A DNA stretch of 64,000 bases from Cristatella mucedo (lineage: Eukaryota; Bryozoa; Phylactolaemata; Cristatellidae). A program made the translations under genes and the position numbers. The stretch is taken from the NCBI GenBank assembly GCA_009760855.2, contig WPIO01000001.1:6877001-6941000 (forward strand), in the 5' to 3' direction. This document shows positions 36,336 to 48,899 of this stretch, piece after piece (the stretch's first letter is position 1; each line of letters starts with the position of its first letter). A model generated the notes under the pieces. It worked only from the letters and a program-made list of their open reading frames with translations. It did not search any database and was not told the DNA's origin.

Positions 36336-38350
36336 TATGCGCCAAAAAATCCTGCCTAGCACGTGATAATACGACGAATCTTACCGTAGCTCCACAAAAC
36401 ATTAATGATAGTATAGCCTCTAGCAGATGAGTATTGCCGCCTAATATTGCGAAGTGCTTTACGGCCTCAGACCATTTCTCTCATACTAGCACAACATTGT
36501 TAACACTCATTAGACCTCAGCCGCGTGGTCGATCCCAGCGACATAGTGCCTCAAAGCGAGGCTAAATATTAATCGAATCAACTCGTATACACAATGGTAT
36601 ACAGGGGACAGCGGAACGCAATCGATATTACTCGTTCCGAGAAATTAGACCAAATTTCGCGAAAGCATCTGGTTGTTTAATTCATGTCATTAATTGTCCG
36701 ACAAGTCAACTTAAGCTTCCCGGAACAAGACCATCTTCCTATCGAGGATCTGCCGTTAATTGAATGATTCTCAGCTGATCGAGGGCTTATAAGCCCGCAA
36801 GTTTGTTGCTGAAGATTTGGCGACGTGCCGTTTCTAATGCTCATCACAACGTACGAATCCCTTAAAAACCTCGGTGTCTGCGATAGTTCAGGTTTGATTA
36901 TTACCGGCCTCAGCTGCACGAGCAGGATGGACGGATAAGTGGAATTGCCGCTGAGCTGAAAAACTTGTCACTAATCTAGACTGGCTGCTAATTGAAACAT
37001 AAACTTCCAGTGGATGTAGTTATTGAGGCCTCGACATTAGAAGTCGAAGGCCTAAACCTGTAGCTGAGCTTGTAGTCAACAGTCGCTGTACGTTCGAAGA
37101 TAAACCGAAAACAAACGGCATCTCAATTGTACAAATCGTAGCGAGGAATTAGTCAGGCTCTCTCTCTCTCTCTAGCTGCGAGAGGCCAGCAGCTGCGATT
37201 TCCAATAGTGATTGCTTGGAATGCAAGCTCAGCTTCTTTCAGGCTTAACGGCAAGGCTTAAGGAACAGCCACTCAATAACCTGCAATAAAAATATCGCGT
37301 GCACGACAAGATTTTACCCATCAGGTGCAGCAAATCCCATCGCTAAGACGACTTGCCCTGTCTGCTAGCTCAGCGGTCACGCACGTAGCTCAGTGGTCAC
37401 GCGCGCACATAATTAAATCTATTACTTAATTACGGCGAACCGCCGTAAGCCCAAGAGTATGACAAACTGTTCTACTGGCGCGAACTAATCGGAATTGGAA
37501 TAGAAAGAAAAGCTGAGGAGAAAAGAATGATGAACTGGTCGTTTTGCATCTCAGTGGCGTGCCGCCGTTTCTTTTGCACGGATAATGCAGTATTACTTGC
37601 GAAACGCTGAGCACGCTGATCTCTAAACTTGGAGTTTTTGGTCTCTAGTCTGTCTATCGCGAATTGATTTTTGTGGATCTCTGCTCGTCCGCACGAGCAG
37701 TTTCTCTCCAGTCTCGTGACAGGTCTGTCGGAGCGTTGAAAGAGCCACCTTCGTTCACTGTCCACATCGTCGTATCCATTAGGAGTGACCTCTGGGCTAG
37801 TTACAGAGACCGCTGCGATACGCCCGAGCAGAGATGCAATCCAACAGTTAGCAGCAACGGCCAGTTAAAAACCAATTCATTACATCTGCTCAATAGACCT
37901 CGTCTACCAACAACTCCTTGACATGACAAAAACTCTCTTACTCTGTCTCTCTTTTTTCTACCTCTAAGGTCAATTACCATTAAACTTTACCTCATTGAAA
38001 ACAGTCTCAAGACCGCTGAGGCATTATTCTTCACTGTTTTTTCTCTACCGCCTGAAAGAATATCACACGAAGAAATAAGGTATCTGGTAGTTCCGGGCTT
38101 AGGGCTTGAGTGCTCCAGTCCTAGTGACGGGAACAGTGATTATTTTTTTACCAGCCTCATATCAACATTCAAATACCTATTAATAAGTAAAACATTGTCT
38201 AAAGAGTTGACGGATTGGTCCGTACCTGTGCTACGGTACGTCTGTAGCTACAGGTATATTTCTTTGGCTTGTCGGCATCCATCATGCTGCTAGGGGACTA
38301 AGGCACCGCGTCACTACGGCAACCCGAAAGCGACCCGAAGGCGACACGAA
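36336..38350. other. Unassigned sequence
   Basis: About 2 kb without a recognised exon or element. It holds a tandem pair of tRNA A-box-like words at 37366-37396 and a short perfect inverted repeat (TTACGGCG, 3-base loop) at about 37431-37449. Frames at 37472-37921 overlap on both strands. Confidence 0.4.
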
Positions 38351-38354
38351 ATAC

Positions 38355-39200
38355 TATAAGGGCAGCTAGCCTTCAGCTCACATTAGCAGTCGGTCTCTGT
38401 AACGGCTGTACTCTTTTTTGGGTAAGAATAATATGTTTAGAGGTGTTATCACTTTCACAGGCGGGTTAAATCGGTAATTCTTTTATACAGGCATACAGAG
38501 AGTGCTTGGACGGAGGCCTGCTTCGAGCTCTCCGGTTTCGCGCACCAAATTGCGTTAGACAGATTTAAACTGCTTCGCAGGGTGGCGAAAATTCGGTGCG
38601 AAGCCTCTATCTAAAGCAAGAACTCTGTTGCTCACTAGTTTGGGCCGGTTTTACCTGGCTGGCGCTCCTGTGGAGGCGGCGGCACGATTAGAGCTTGCAA
38701 AGATCCTGTAAACAGCAGCAGCAGCAGCGGCGGCAATCTCTCGAGCTTGCAAGCGAGCTGGCAGCAGCCGCAGCTATAGACGCCGCCAGCCTCAGCCGAG
38801 CAGCGGCAGATAAGTGATAAGCCGCAGTAGCGAGCAGCTGGAGCGACGCGCGCGCGCGGAGCACTCGTGGGCCGGCGGTGCGTGTCGCAGGATCCTTCCG
38901 TTGCGAGGTCGATATTTAACCGCCGTTTTGAATTGCCGGCGTTCAATTGAAGAAAGCCGACGGCGGCGATCGCTTCTCTCAAATGTGTCTATCTGCGGAA
39001 CACTCTCCCGGAATGTCCATCTTTATTTAGAGGGCTCTCTGGCCTTTTCGCGAGCAGCGCCGCGAGGCTAGGCACGAGCGCTAGCACGCGTCGACGATGA
39101 CCTGGTTGACAGGCAGCTAATGCTTCCTACTGGCAATGCGCATGCGCAAGACTGCCGCTGCGCGCTAGCGTCGACAACTTGGCCGCCTCTGACGCTTCTC
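38355..39200. promoter_or_regulatory. CpG-rich promoter-like patch with TATAAG
   Basis: TATAAG at 38355-38360 is followed about 33 bases later by an initiator-like GCAGTC (A at 38388). CpG density rises from 38650 to 39200, with runs such as CGCGCGCGCGG near 38848. Open frames occur in both directions (38814-39071 plus, 38982-38635 minus), neither beginning with ATG at its mapped start. It may be a promoter with a first exon, but no splice donor is certain. Confidence 0.3.
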
Positions 39201-39330
39201 GCTGTTGCCAGGTTGACGTGAGCCTCCATTGAAAAACGGATTCGCTTCTAAGGGAGCGTATTCAGTTCCTTCAGGAATGGTATGGCGTCGCTAGAGAAGT
39301 TAGGGAAAGGTGGGGTCGGAAGATGCGTCA

Positions 39331-39478
39331 TTTTGGTTTGGTCCAGCGTAAGTTGTTCGCCCCGACCAAGGTCTGGCTGAGGTCGTGGGCTAGAGCCCAG
39401 AGGCATATGTGAAGCGCCTGAATAGAGATTTAAGTTCTGTTTGGGCGCTATACAAATGAATTATATATAATTATATAT
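39331..39478 (+). mobile_element. SINE1 copy b, tRNA-derived
   Basis: The head GGTTTGGTCCAGCG and the middle TTCGCCCCGACCAAGGTCTG match copy a almost exactly. The B box is damaged (GGCTAGAGCCC). The tail GAAGCGCCTGAATAGAGATT and GGGCGCTATACAAATGAAT is intact. Confidence 0.82.
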
Positions 39479-39699
39479 TCTGGAAGTCGAGCTTCGTGAC
39501 GTACGCGAGCTTCTCGCGGATAGATGCTCACCTCTAACCTCTGACCTCCGACCTTCTCATCAGCGTTGCTGTCCGAGCCGTGTTCCTCGGCCAGGCTAGC
39601 CGTGGCTGTATAGCCTGGATGTGGGTGCTTCCAAGGGGCGGGCGATGCTCGATACCTGCTGCGATGAGAGCAGATAATATTAAGAAGAAGAAACTTGTG

Positions 39700-39960
39700 T
39701 AATGCCCTAAACAAGCTTAATCTCTATTCAGGCACTTTACATCTTGCAGCAAGAGAATCATTAACTAAAGGTTAGTGATCTGCACGGTGTCGGACGCGAA
39801 AATGCAAACGGGTGACCTGCTTGGACAAGCATGCTAAGCGCACACAAAGACTCCCGCGGCCATCGGTTAGTAGAACCTCTTGGGCATTAACATGCACTAA
39901 ATCGTGCACTGGTAAGCACACAAGGCATGAAGTAAAAAATGAAAAGTTCCCTGAGCCGAC
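39700..39960 (-). mobile_element. LINE-B copy B11, 3' end fragment
   Basis: Starts with the reverse-complement tail (GTAATGCCCTAAACAAGCTT, TCTCTATTCAGGCACTTTAC) and continues into the 3' UTR-like region also seen at 24.5 and 60.05 kb (AAGGTTAGTGAT block). Confidence 0.6.
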
Positions 39961-40530
39961 TGGAAAGCTGGCTGGAATAGATGCGTCTTGAGCTGAGACT
40001 CACAAGAAGCAAGGTGACTACAGGAGACCTCGGTGACCGTAGCCAGAAGCGAGCTTGGGACTTTCTGTGTTCAAGTCTTACACTTATTTTAGGAGACATA
40101 AGCTGGCATGCGGAAGTCTACTTGCGGATTTCCAGAGCCGCGCTATCCATATTCATTCAAGCGGTCTGTGAGGCGCTATACCAAAGGCTGCACGGAGCTT
40201 ACTTAAAAAGTGTTTGCCTGCGATTGTTTTTGTTGCTGTACGTGTACACTGTCGTGGTAATTGGGCGGCGATATTTGTTTGCAGGTACCGAGAGCGGACA
40301 GCGAGCAGGAAGCAGTTGCAAGAGGCTTCGCTCAGGTGCGGTACTTCCCAAGCTGTGCGAACTCTTCATGCAAAACATGTCGACGTGAGGAAGCTCGGCG
40401 GAAGTACCTCCCACTGCTGAAATTGTAAACGCTATTATTCCATGGAGCTTTTGGTGCTTGGGGTGCGCTAAGCAGGTTCTCTACATGCAAATGGGGACGA
40501 ATGGTCAGATCAGAGACAGTGATGTATGTC
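39961..40530. other. Unassigned; one possible small exon
   Basis: TATTTGTTTGCAG at about 40273-40285 is a good acceptor, followed by 50 bases ending in TCAG before GTGCGG. The frame YRERTASRKQLQEASL crosses it. Without neighbouring exons it cannot be called. Confidence 0.2.
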
Positions 40531-40690
40531 TACGGACCCGATAGCCGAGGAGGTAAGGTGCTTATTCTTCACGACTGAGGTCGTGAGTTCGAATCATGCA
40601 GTAGGCAACTCTTTCTTGCCAACTTCAAGTGATGGTGATAGCCATTTAGGCTCTTCTGCCATTATTCAAATGAAGCTGCTAAATTAACTA
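40531..40690 (+). mobile_element. SINE2 copy b, tRNA-derived
   Basis: A box at about 40541-40558 (ATAGCCGAGGAGGTAAGG), B box at about 40586-40596 (AGTTCGAATCA), then the SINE2 body (CAAGTGATGGTGATAGCC, TTAGGCTCTTCTGCC) and AAATGAAG end, matching copy a. Confidence 0.75.
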
Positions 40691-42495
40691 ATACAGTAAT
40701 GTAACATTATTTTATCAGATTATTTTAACATTACTTTATCATTATATTTTATTATATTTATTTTTTACAGGCAGTCTAAACTGGCACAAGGGGTAAAACA
40801 ATGGCTCTTAGGAGTTTCTAGGATCGTTGCCTTCTCTCGAAAGGCACATTTTGTGAGACCGTGTCTCAAGCGAGGGCTCTTACAAAGGAGCAGTTTTCAA
40901 CTACCGGATCGTTACTCGAAATCGGTTGGACATGCTTTCAGCATCCTCACTTAGATAATAAGTGTGTTCTTCTCGAGAATATCCACCAAAGAATAAACCA
41001 CAAACCGTCGAACCTATTGTTTGGCTCGTTGTGCACTGTACACTGCTAAGTCGAACCGCATTGCCCGAAATTCCAACTTCTGGAAGATCAAACGAACAAT
41101 CACTATTTAAGGACCTGACTTGCCAGTACTGCAACAATGCGGAAACAATGACGGTCCTTCAGAAGATAGTGTTACATAATCTTGCACTACTTACTTCCCA
41201 GGTCGCTCGTGAATTTTGAAGGCTATGCGAGATGAGACAGTACATGTGAAATCATTGCATCTAGTATGTTTGGCGGCTATTTTTACAAAGCTAGCAGCAT
41301 TGCTAAAAACTGCAGATATCAGCATAGCTAACAGCATTTATTGCAGGATTGGTAGCAACATTGCTAAAACCATTCAAGCTTTGATGCTCAGTGGTTCTTC
41401 CAGCAGCTGTTGTACGACCAGCAGTGGATGAGTAGCCATAAAGTACAAATTCCCATTAAGACAAGCTGCATCTAACGAAGGTGTCTCCGCAGACCCTTGA
41501 CACAAATTGCATTACCGGAGGGATATATCGTCCTTCAATTCAGCTCCAGCAGATGAAGGATTTCGCTGCGTCAACCCTCTTGAAAGGATCCCGTATGCCG
41601 CAGCTTTAACTGCGTTCCTTGTCGGTGCTCTAACGGCATCCTCTCACGGAGCACTCTCTTTTGGCCAATCCTAGCAAATTAGGTGTAGAGACGTACCTAA
41701 TAGATAGATGTCAGCTCTTGTCTCACGTCGATACAGATACAGACGTCTGACTTCTTTTGGTTTTGACGATTCCCAAACGTCGTCTTACATTTCACTAAAA
41801 GTTAGCGGTCTGACGTCCTCAATAAAATTCTGTAAATACGTACGTGAACACATTTTTTTCACTTACACTGATAAATGCACATGATTTAACTTTGTCAATT
41901 CGCGGCGTTACACGAATTTTTCCGAATCAGCGAGTGTACAATGCACTGTATACAAATATCTTAGGTAGTCTAAACAGCCTATTGATAGTGCACATTTAAC
42001 CATGTTGGATCTGGTTGGCCAGGGTACAGTGGTCCCTAAAAGAACGACATTTTTTTGTACAGAATACAGCGAGAGAGACATTAGCCAGTTTAATCGGCCA
42101 CTTCGACATGACTTTGACCAGATTTTCACGAAATTACAATACTAAGTTATCTATTTTTCTTTACTTTAGTCTCTTTAAGCATGGAGAAGGGTAGATATAT
42201 TTTGGTTACCTGCATCAATTCATTCGCACACATGTTTACAATGGCTAGGCAACATAAATTGGTACCCATACGAGCTCTATTCAAGTACATCGGAGGCATG
42301 TTAGTTTGGGGTGTGATGCATTTTACATTAAATAGGCAGTCATACACTAATGAAACGGGGATAAAAATCAATACCTGTTCAAATAGCACAGTGTTTGCTA
42401 TACTAAACAGTCGCCTCCGATCGTAACATTCACTTGCCAGCTCAACTTCCAACACTGATCTAAGTAGCTCATGCTAATAATAAAAGTTTTTCGAA
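40691..42495. other. Unassigned, AT-leaning sequence
   Basis: Contains an ATTTTA-rich patch at 40690-40770 and no recognised exon or mobile element. A minus frame of 102 codons (42455-42147) has no domain support. Confidence 0.4.
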
Positions 42496-42499
42496 ACCC

Positions 42500-42556
42500 T
42501 CTACAACCAAAGAGATTAAGTTGTCTGAGGGCACTATATAAATGGACTATTATTAT
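42500..42556 (+). repeat. LINE-B/SINE1 tail fused to the next LINE-B copy
   Basis: AGAGATTAAGTTGTCTGAGG, CACTATATAAATGGACTATT, then an ATTATC end that runs directly into copy B5, which therefore inserted into or beside this (ATT)n. Confidence 0.7.
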
Positions 42557-43452
42557 CATCCTCCAGTTTGCTCAAAATTGGCTCTGCCAGCATATCTGTT
42601 GTTGAATCAGCTCAAAATCTAGGTGTCATGTTCCAAAGTGACCTCTCGTTAGACGACCACATCAGCTCAACAGTCAAATCTGCCTACTTTCAGCTCCATA
42701 ACATTGCTAAAATTCGGGCTTGTTTAGATAAGGATACCACGTCTAAGTTGGTCCATGCATTTGTGACATCCCGTCTTGACTTCTGTAACTCACTGCTTAC
42801 TGGCCTACCTGCATGTGCAATCAGGCGATTACAGCTGGTGCAAAAATCCGCAGCTAGGCTTGTCTGTCGTGAGCGTCGCAGTTGCCACATCACAAAACTT
42901 CTCGCCGACCTGCACCTGGCTACCAGTCAAGCAACAGATTGACTTAAAGGTTTTATTGCTCACTTTTAGGTCACTTCACTCTTTGGCTCCAGCCTATCTC
43001 TCAGATCAACTCCCCCATCATGCCAAGCATCGTACCACCCGCTTTTCAGAATCCAACAGTTTACCAATACCTCGTACAAACCTCAAATCCTTTGGAGACT
43101 GCTAATTTTAGTTCGCATGCTCCCAAAGCCTGGAACTCACTCCCGAATTGCGTCAGAACATCTTCTGATTTGACCAAATTTAAAAAGAACTTAAAACACC
43201 TATTTATGACAGCATGTAATGGGTCTCTGTGATTCGTCCTTGATGTGCTTATGCGTGCTGACACTGTGCATGCTGCCACTAATCACATTTGCATGCTGAC
43301 CCTATGCATGTCACCCCTAACCATGTTATTCATGTTGTTTATCCAGCACGATACCACTCACCATTCGATCGTGCTTCCTCTGCAGCAATTGTAAAGCGCC
43401 TAGAAAGAGATTGAGTTCTCTGAGGTCGGTTTATCAAGTGCATTATTATTAT
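42557..43452 (+). mobile_element. LINE-B copy B5, RT C-terminal part and tail
   Basis: A frame from 42568 gives MLKIGSASISVVESAQNL, DLSLDDHISSTVKSAYFQLH, KIRACLDKDTTSKLV, TSRLDFCNSLLTGLPACAI and SAARLVCRERRSCHIT, then shifts near 42915 to continue with DLKVLLLTFRSLHSLAPAYL. The 3' tail (TTGTAAAGCGCCTAGAAAGA at about 43389) ends in (ATT)n at about 43450. It is 5'-truncated just after the RT palm and is the cleanest plus-strand LINE-B copy. Confidence 0.87.
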
Positions 43453-43722
43453 AATTAACCACCCGGCAAGCACACGAAGCTACGGATTTGCCCAATGGCC
43501 ATGCTTCATTAACGGCTTACCAGTCAATGTAAACCTCTCTGCGATCGCCACTATCTTCTGCTATCTCATGATCTGAATTCTATACGACGAGCTCGTAGTG
43601 TCCCGTAAAAAGGGACTCTCATGGAACGCATCGACGATTTCGCCGAGCCAGTTGACTGCCATGCCTTTCAAGACAATAAAGAGGGCGTGCCCTGAGTGCG
43701 CTTAGGAGGTTGATGGTGATAA
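43453..43722. other. Unassigned spacer
   Basis: No feature recognised. Confidence 0.4.
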
Positions 43723-43800
43723 TAATAGTAATAATCCATTTGTGTAGTGCCCTCAGACAACTTAATCTCTTTCTAGGCACTTTATATAGGTCGTTCGTTG
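43723..43800 (-). repeat. Solo LINE-B/SINE1 tail
   Basis: An imperfect (ATA)n run, CCATTTGTGTAGTGCCCTC, TTAATCTCTTTCTAGGCACT: the reverse complement of the tail, without a body. Confidence 0.75.
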
Positions 43801-44324
43801 GCATCCGTCGGTCTGACCTCGTCGGACAAAGCCACAGAGCCGTGCTCAGCTCCTCTGTCCTCCATCAGTACTGGGCTTCGCCAGTCTAAGTGACGTATGC
43901 ACTAAAGACTGAAGCAAGACCGAAACAGGACCGAAGGTACACTGACAGCGAGCAAGAGCTTTTAACAGGGACGGATAACTCTGGAGTCGTAACACTCATT
44001 TGTCAATTCCTATGTCGAGCGTTCTTTGGTTCGCTGCTCAATGCCATTACAAACATTTAAATAATAACAAGGAAATCTGAAAAATCTATATTTATGCCGC
44101 CTCTCGCTGAGATAGACCTTGTAATTACTCCACATTGAGCGCCTATCCTGCAGCGCAGAGCGAGGTGGGCTGCCTAGCAACGGATAGGCCGAGTTCCGGT
44201 TAGGGATGGCCAGCATGGAAAACGGCATTGACGTGTTCACGAAGCGATCAAGGATTCAAAACATTCAGTATACATGCCTGACTCCTCATCAGCAGCATAA
44301 CATCTCCCAGGTACTTATATTTTT
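43801..44324. other. Unassigned sequence
   Basis: No exon or repeat recognised. Confidence 0.4.
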
Positions 44325-45085
44325 AAATCTGCATCGTTGGTAAAATTTGGGCTTTTTTAGGCAGGGATACCACATCTAAATTGGTCCGTGCATTTGTGAT
44401 ATCCCGTCCTGATTCCTGTAACTCTGTGCTTGCTGGTCTACCGGTATGTGCAGTCAGGCGCTTACAGGTGGTGCAAAACTCTGCAGCTAGGCTTGTCTGT
44501 CGTGAGCGCCGAACTTGCCACATCACACCACTTCTCGCCGACCTGCACTGGCTACCAGTCAAGCAACGGATATACTTCAAGATTTTGTCACTCACTTGAC
44601 GGTCCCCTTCATTCTTTAGCCTACCCGTCAGATCTAATCCCCCACCAGGCTAAGCATCTTACCACCCGCTTTTAAGAATCTAGTTGTTTAACTATACTCA
44701 TTCAAACCTGAAATCGTTTGGAGACCGTGCTTTTAGTTCGAATGTCTGGAACTCACTTCCGACTTGCGGCACGACTTCTCCTGACTTGTCCACATTTAAA
44801 AGAAACTAAAAACGCATCTATTTATCACAGCATTTATTGGCTCCCTGTGATTCGTCCCTTTTATATGATTATGCAAGCTAGCTCTGCTATCACAGCACTG
44901 TTGTTTGTTGCCACTAACCATACTTGCATGCTGACCCTGTGCATGTCATCCCTAACCATGTTATTCTTGCTGTTTATCGAGCATGCTACCATTAACCATT
45001 CGATCATACTCCCTTTGAAGCAAATATAAAGTACCTAGAAAGAGATTGAGCTCTCTGACGGCACTATATCAAATGCATTATTATT
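44325..45085 (+). mobile_element. LINE-B copy B6, RT C-terminal part and tail
   Basis: Begins near KIWAFLGRDTTSKLV-equivalent sequence, then VRAFVISRPDSCNSVLAGLP, NSAARLVCRERRTCHIT and LHWLPVKQRIYFKILSL (44381-44599), with later frame changes. The tail at about 45028 (AAAGTACCTAGAAAGAGA, GCTCTCTGACGGCACT) ends in (ATT)n at 45085. Confidence 0.83.
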
Positions 45086-45535
45086 ATTCTTGTTGTTGTT
45101 GGTTCAAGAGGACGTTGTCCGCGTGCTTGATCGTCTGAGTGCTGTCTGGTTGAAGTACCGGGCTCCAGGCAAACAGTAGCTCGCTTCGCACTAGGTTTCC
45201 CGCAACCAACCAATATTTTAGCAGCCATAGCTACCAGCTTGAAACCGGCCGAAAGGCTCGTATATGAATTGCATATGTATGTATGCATGAACGTATGTCC
45301 ATCTGTAGCTTGACGAAGCCAAAAACACGGAGTGGGTGTGTTTCTATAGGGTACTCAAAGCATAAACTGCTTTCCGAGCCCGTACCCATCACTCTTCAGC
45401 TCACAAAACAAAAAGAAATTGAAAATAATAGCTGAGTCAAGAAGGTACTCGATTTAGTGAGGATCGTGGAAGTAGAGGCGCAGGACCGATGGAACGGATG
45501 TGCAAGATTAGGATGCTGGGGGAATTTTTCGTTGT
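45086..45535. other. Unassigned sequence
   Basis: No exon or element recognised. Confidence 0.4.
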
Positions 45536-46660
45536 ATAATAGTAATAATAATAATAACCGTAATAATACAAAATAGGCATAGCTCCCTCAAGAGAACTTA
45601 ACCTCTTTGTAGGCACTTTACCTATGCCGAAAAAGAAGCATGTCGATTGGTTAGTGATAACATGTACAATTTACGTATGCCTGAGCATGCAACGGACGAT
45701 TCTCGCAGAACAAAAATTTCTATCAGGAGCAAGTGGGGTTTCAGCTTTGTTTAAATTGTTTCAACTCAATAGATGTTGTGACATTAGTTGGTAGTTATTT
45801 CCAAACTTTGAGAGCATACACACTGAAGGATATGAGGCTAGATAGAAAATTAGATTAATGATTTGAGGCATAAGACCGCGGGTACACTTCGAACTCTGAG
45901 AAGACAGTATCCCCGATAGCTAGGCTGGAGCAAGAGACTAAAACAAAGTAAAAGTGAGTGACTGATCATTAAATTTGATATGGTGCTTTATGGGAAGCCA
46001 CTGCAGGGTTTTGAGAGGTCGGGATATTGTAGTTGCTACGTTCGTAACAGATCAGCGTAGCAACCGAGATTTGCTCCAAAGCATCATATAAAACTGGCAG
46101 GAGGATCTGCAAGTAACGAGTTATATAAGTCTAGTCGGGAAATAAAAACTGCATGGACTGAAGATTTTTTAAAGAGCACATAGCTCAAAATAGGCAGTCT
46201 TGACTATGGAGCCGATATAGTCGTCTAGTGAAAGGTCATTTTGCGTCACGACACCCTTGTCACCACGTCCTTGCAGAGGCATCAAGAGAAATGCTATTGA
46301 AGCCAATTTTGAGTATATGCTATTGGAGCCAATTTTTAGTTTTATTCTTATAATACTCTGATAAACATTCTGCATTATAACTTGAAGCGGTCTTTATTGT
46401 CATTTAGATTAAAAGGTTTGCTGCCATCCAAGTGAGAATATCCGCAATACATGCAGCTAGTAAATCGAGAGAGTTCAATGTAATAGAAGCTGAGAGTGAT
46501 CAAAGCTTAGGTACGAATGTACGTCATCTGCATAGAAGTAAAGGCCTAGAATGTGCTTGGCGATTATATCGACAATAGGGAGAGTATGGATTGCGAAAGG
46601 AAGTAGACCTACAACATATTTCTAGGGTACACCATACTTTAGGGGCTCACATGATCACCG
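45536..46660 (-). mobile_element. LINE-B copy B7, old
   Basis: The 3' tail at 45536-45630 begins with an imperfect (AAT)n and GAGAACTTAACCTCTTTGTA. The body reaches RT sequence near block C (TCATCTGCATAGAAGTAAAG at about 46529, reverse complement of a YADD region) and CTTGGCGATTATATCG. A tandem-like echo of ATGCTATTGxAGCCAATTTT occurs at about 46291 and 46318. Many stops indicate an old copy. Confidence 0.72.
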
Positions 46661-46784
46661 ATAGGCAATAACATATACGCTCTTAAGTACGCGTTGAAAT
46701 AGAACATACAGAAGTGCAGTTCCGGGCCACCAATTCACAGGCTGGAATATAGGCACCCAAGAAGGAGTCAAGGATTTTATGTGT

Positions 46785-48560
46785 CTCCTTTTGTAACTCC
46801 ACAAAGTCACAAGGACTAAGTGGTCGTTATGGTTGAGATTTTTCTAGCAGCACACTCTAAGCCGTAGCCGGTCTCGGTGAGCACACCAAGAGTAGCTAGT
46901 TTAATCGGTGCGCCGGCAGACTTCATCTCACACAGCAAAGAGAAAAGGAGAAGCATAGCCGAGCAACGAGGGCAGTAGCGAAAGTAAGTGTGGAAGTAGC
47001 AGCTTAGGACAGCAGGAAAGGATATTATACACGTTACATGTTATTTGGTCACAATCTTTAATAAGCTCATGGATGGAACAGCTAATATATTTTTCATAAA
47101 GGATCCCAGGGCAAGGATGTCTGACACAGGTGCAGCATTTCAGCAAGGCATGAAGGAGCCAACCCGTGGCGGGCCTTGAGGGTCAGAGGAAGAGCTTGGC
47201 CCTTTATCTGCTGATCGACAGGAAGCCACCGAAGCTCCGTCAAGAAAGGAGACACACGGCAGAACCTCTGGGCTTTTTTGATTAGCGTCGAAGCCTTCTT
47301 CATCACAAGCTGCAGAGGCTGAATGACTTTTTTCAGTTTAATCCTGACTGACGTTTTTCTTAAATTCTTTCTTGTCAAATAAGCTCCACAAGCTTCTTGG
47401 GGCAATCTTTTCAAGCATCTTGAAAATATTGCTGACGAAAATTTTTTGATTTGACAAAAAATGAAAGTAGGACACTTAACAATAGTTTGCTTAGACCTCT
47501 GAATCTAATCCTCGACTAACTATTGATCGAATGATGGCCGATTTTGAAATGTTTTGAAACAGCCCGGTATCCAGAGATGCACTTATAACCTGAGTTACAG
47601 CTAGACTCGGTGTATCCGCTAGTGAAGATCAGAGAAGAGATAATTGATGTTCATAAGTTGATGAGCTCTTTTTACTGAAAATAATTAAGGTAATCAGTTT
47701 GTATACAGAGACCGTGAAAAATTTCTCGAGTGAGGTCATAGGTTGCGACTACAAATTTGCTTTAGTCCAATGTGGTTTTACGAAGGCACGAATAGGAGCA
47801 ATTTTTTCAACAAAAAACGGAAAATTATCGGCCGAACTAATAGTATGTGGTTAGTTAGACCGCATCAAGTTTCCAAGTAAATGATTCACTGTCTTATAAC
47901 TTTTCTGTCCGATATGCATTTTGGCTTTCTAGCAAAAGTAAGGAGCCCTGACTTTTCTGAACTTCCGAGTATAAACACGGATGTAGACTTTGAAACTCCC
48001 TAAATCAGCGTCCGACCCAGACTTGTTAAAGAGGCTTTCAAGCCAGCATTTGAATGCGGTGCCTCTGTTGAAGTTTTTCGGCAACTAAGAGAGAATCTCT
48101 ACGACTGCTCAAGCGTACAGAAAGCATGCTCGTGGAGAGCACTGCCAAAATTCGAGCTTGCTGCATCGATGAGGGTATCGAGGGTGCCAGAAGAGTCTGA
48201 GTACAGATCAAGAAAACTTGCATCACAAGTGGACTAAGAACCTTTTGCCTCAATTATTTTACTTAGCGTCGAATCCGATACTCTCCTGCTCCAGGAACAG
48301 GGAATGAGACTAAGCAATGATTCAAGATGGTAAGCGGACACGCAACAATGTCAGTGGGGCAGTCATTCATTCTGATCACGAGAGCCAGAATATGGCTAGC
48401 AATCTGAGTCGCGTGACTAGCCTGTTGGGCCTCGCCGAAGTTCTCCAGGCATTCAAGAAATGAGCGGACCTGTCTGTTGCTATGGTCATCAACGGGAATT
48501 TTTATGTCTCCAGCAATCAAGAACGGCCTATCGCACAGAAATATTTTGGTGAGGAACTAC
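46785..48560 (-). mobile_element. LINE-A copy A4, degenerate, reaching the endonuclease
   Basis: The 3' end is at 46785 (reverse complement GGAGTTACAAAAGGAGACAC). The ORF2 C-terminus is at 47414-47094 ([36 protein letters not shown]). The RT palm between 47.4 and 47.7 kb is mostly deleted. Linker sequence lies at 48253-48038 and an endonuclease segment at 48520-48263 (IAGDIKIPVDDHSNRQVRSF, SHILALVI), the only piece of the LINE-A endonuclease with a GDxxI motif in the window. Confidence 0.8.
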
Positions 48561-48899
48561 GAAAACTCTTCCGCGAACAAGTTAAGGCAGCCAGAAGAGG
48601 GTAGGTCGATCATAACTCTATGAAGCATGTTCTACGATGCGGATCTGATGGCAACTGATTCAAACGGTGATGAAATTCCATGCGAAAAGCTGCAGGTGCC
48701 ATAGCCAAGCGATTCGCATACGACAGCAACCATATCACCCACCTTGTCAGATCGCACGGTCTGAAAGAATTAAAAAACCAGGTGGGGCAGTCTCAGCGGT
48801 GTCAAACGCTGCCAAGAAATCCTGAAGAATTGGCAGTGACCGAATTCAGCATTCCCTACGAAAGTCGTTAGATGCTCGCAGCTGTTCTGAGTCTGTGGT

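Noticed and set aside
38635-38982. 115-codon minus frame in a CpG patch
   Set aside because: Begins at TTG and overlaps an equally open plus frame; not enough to call a gene.
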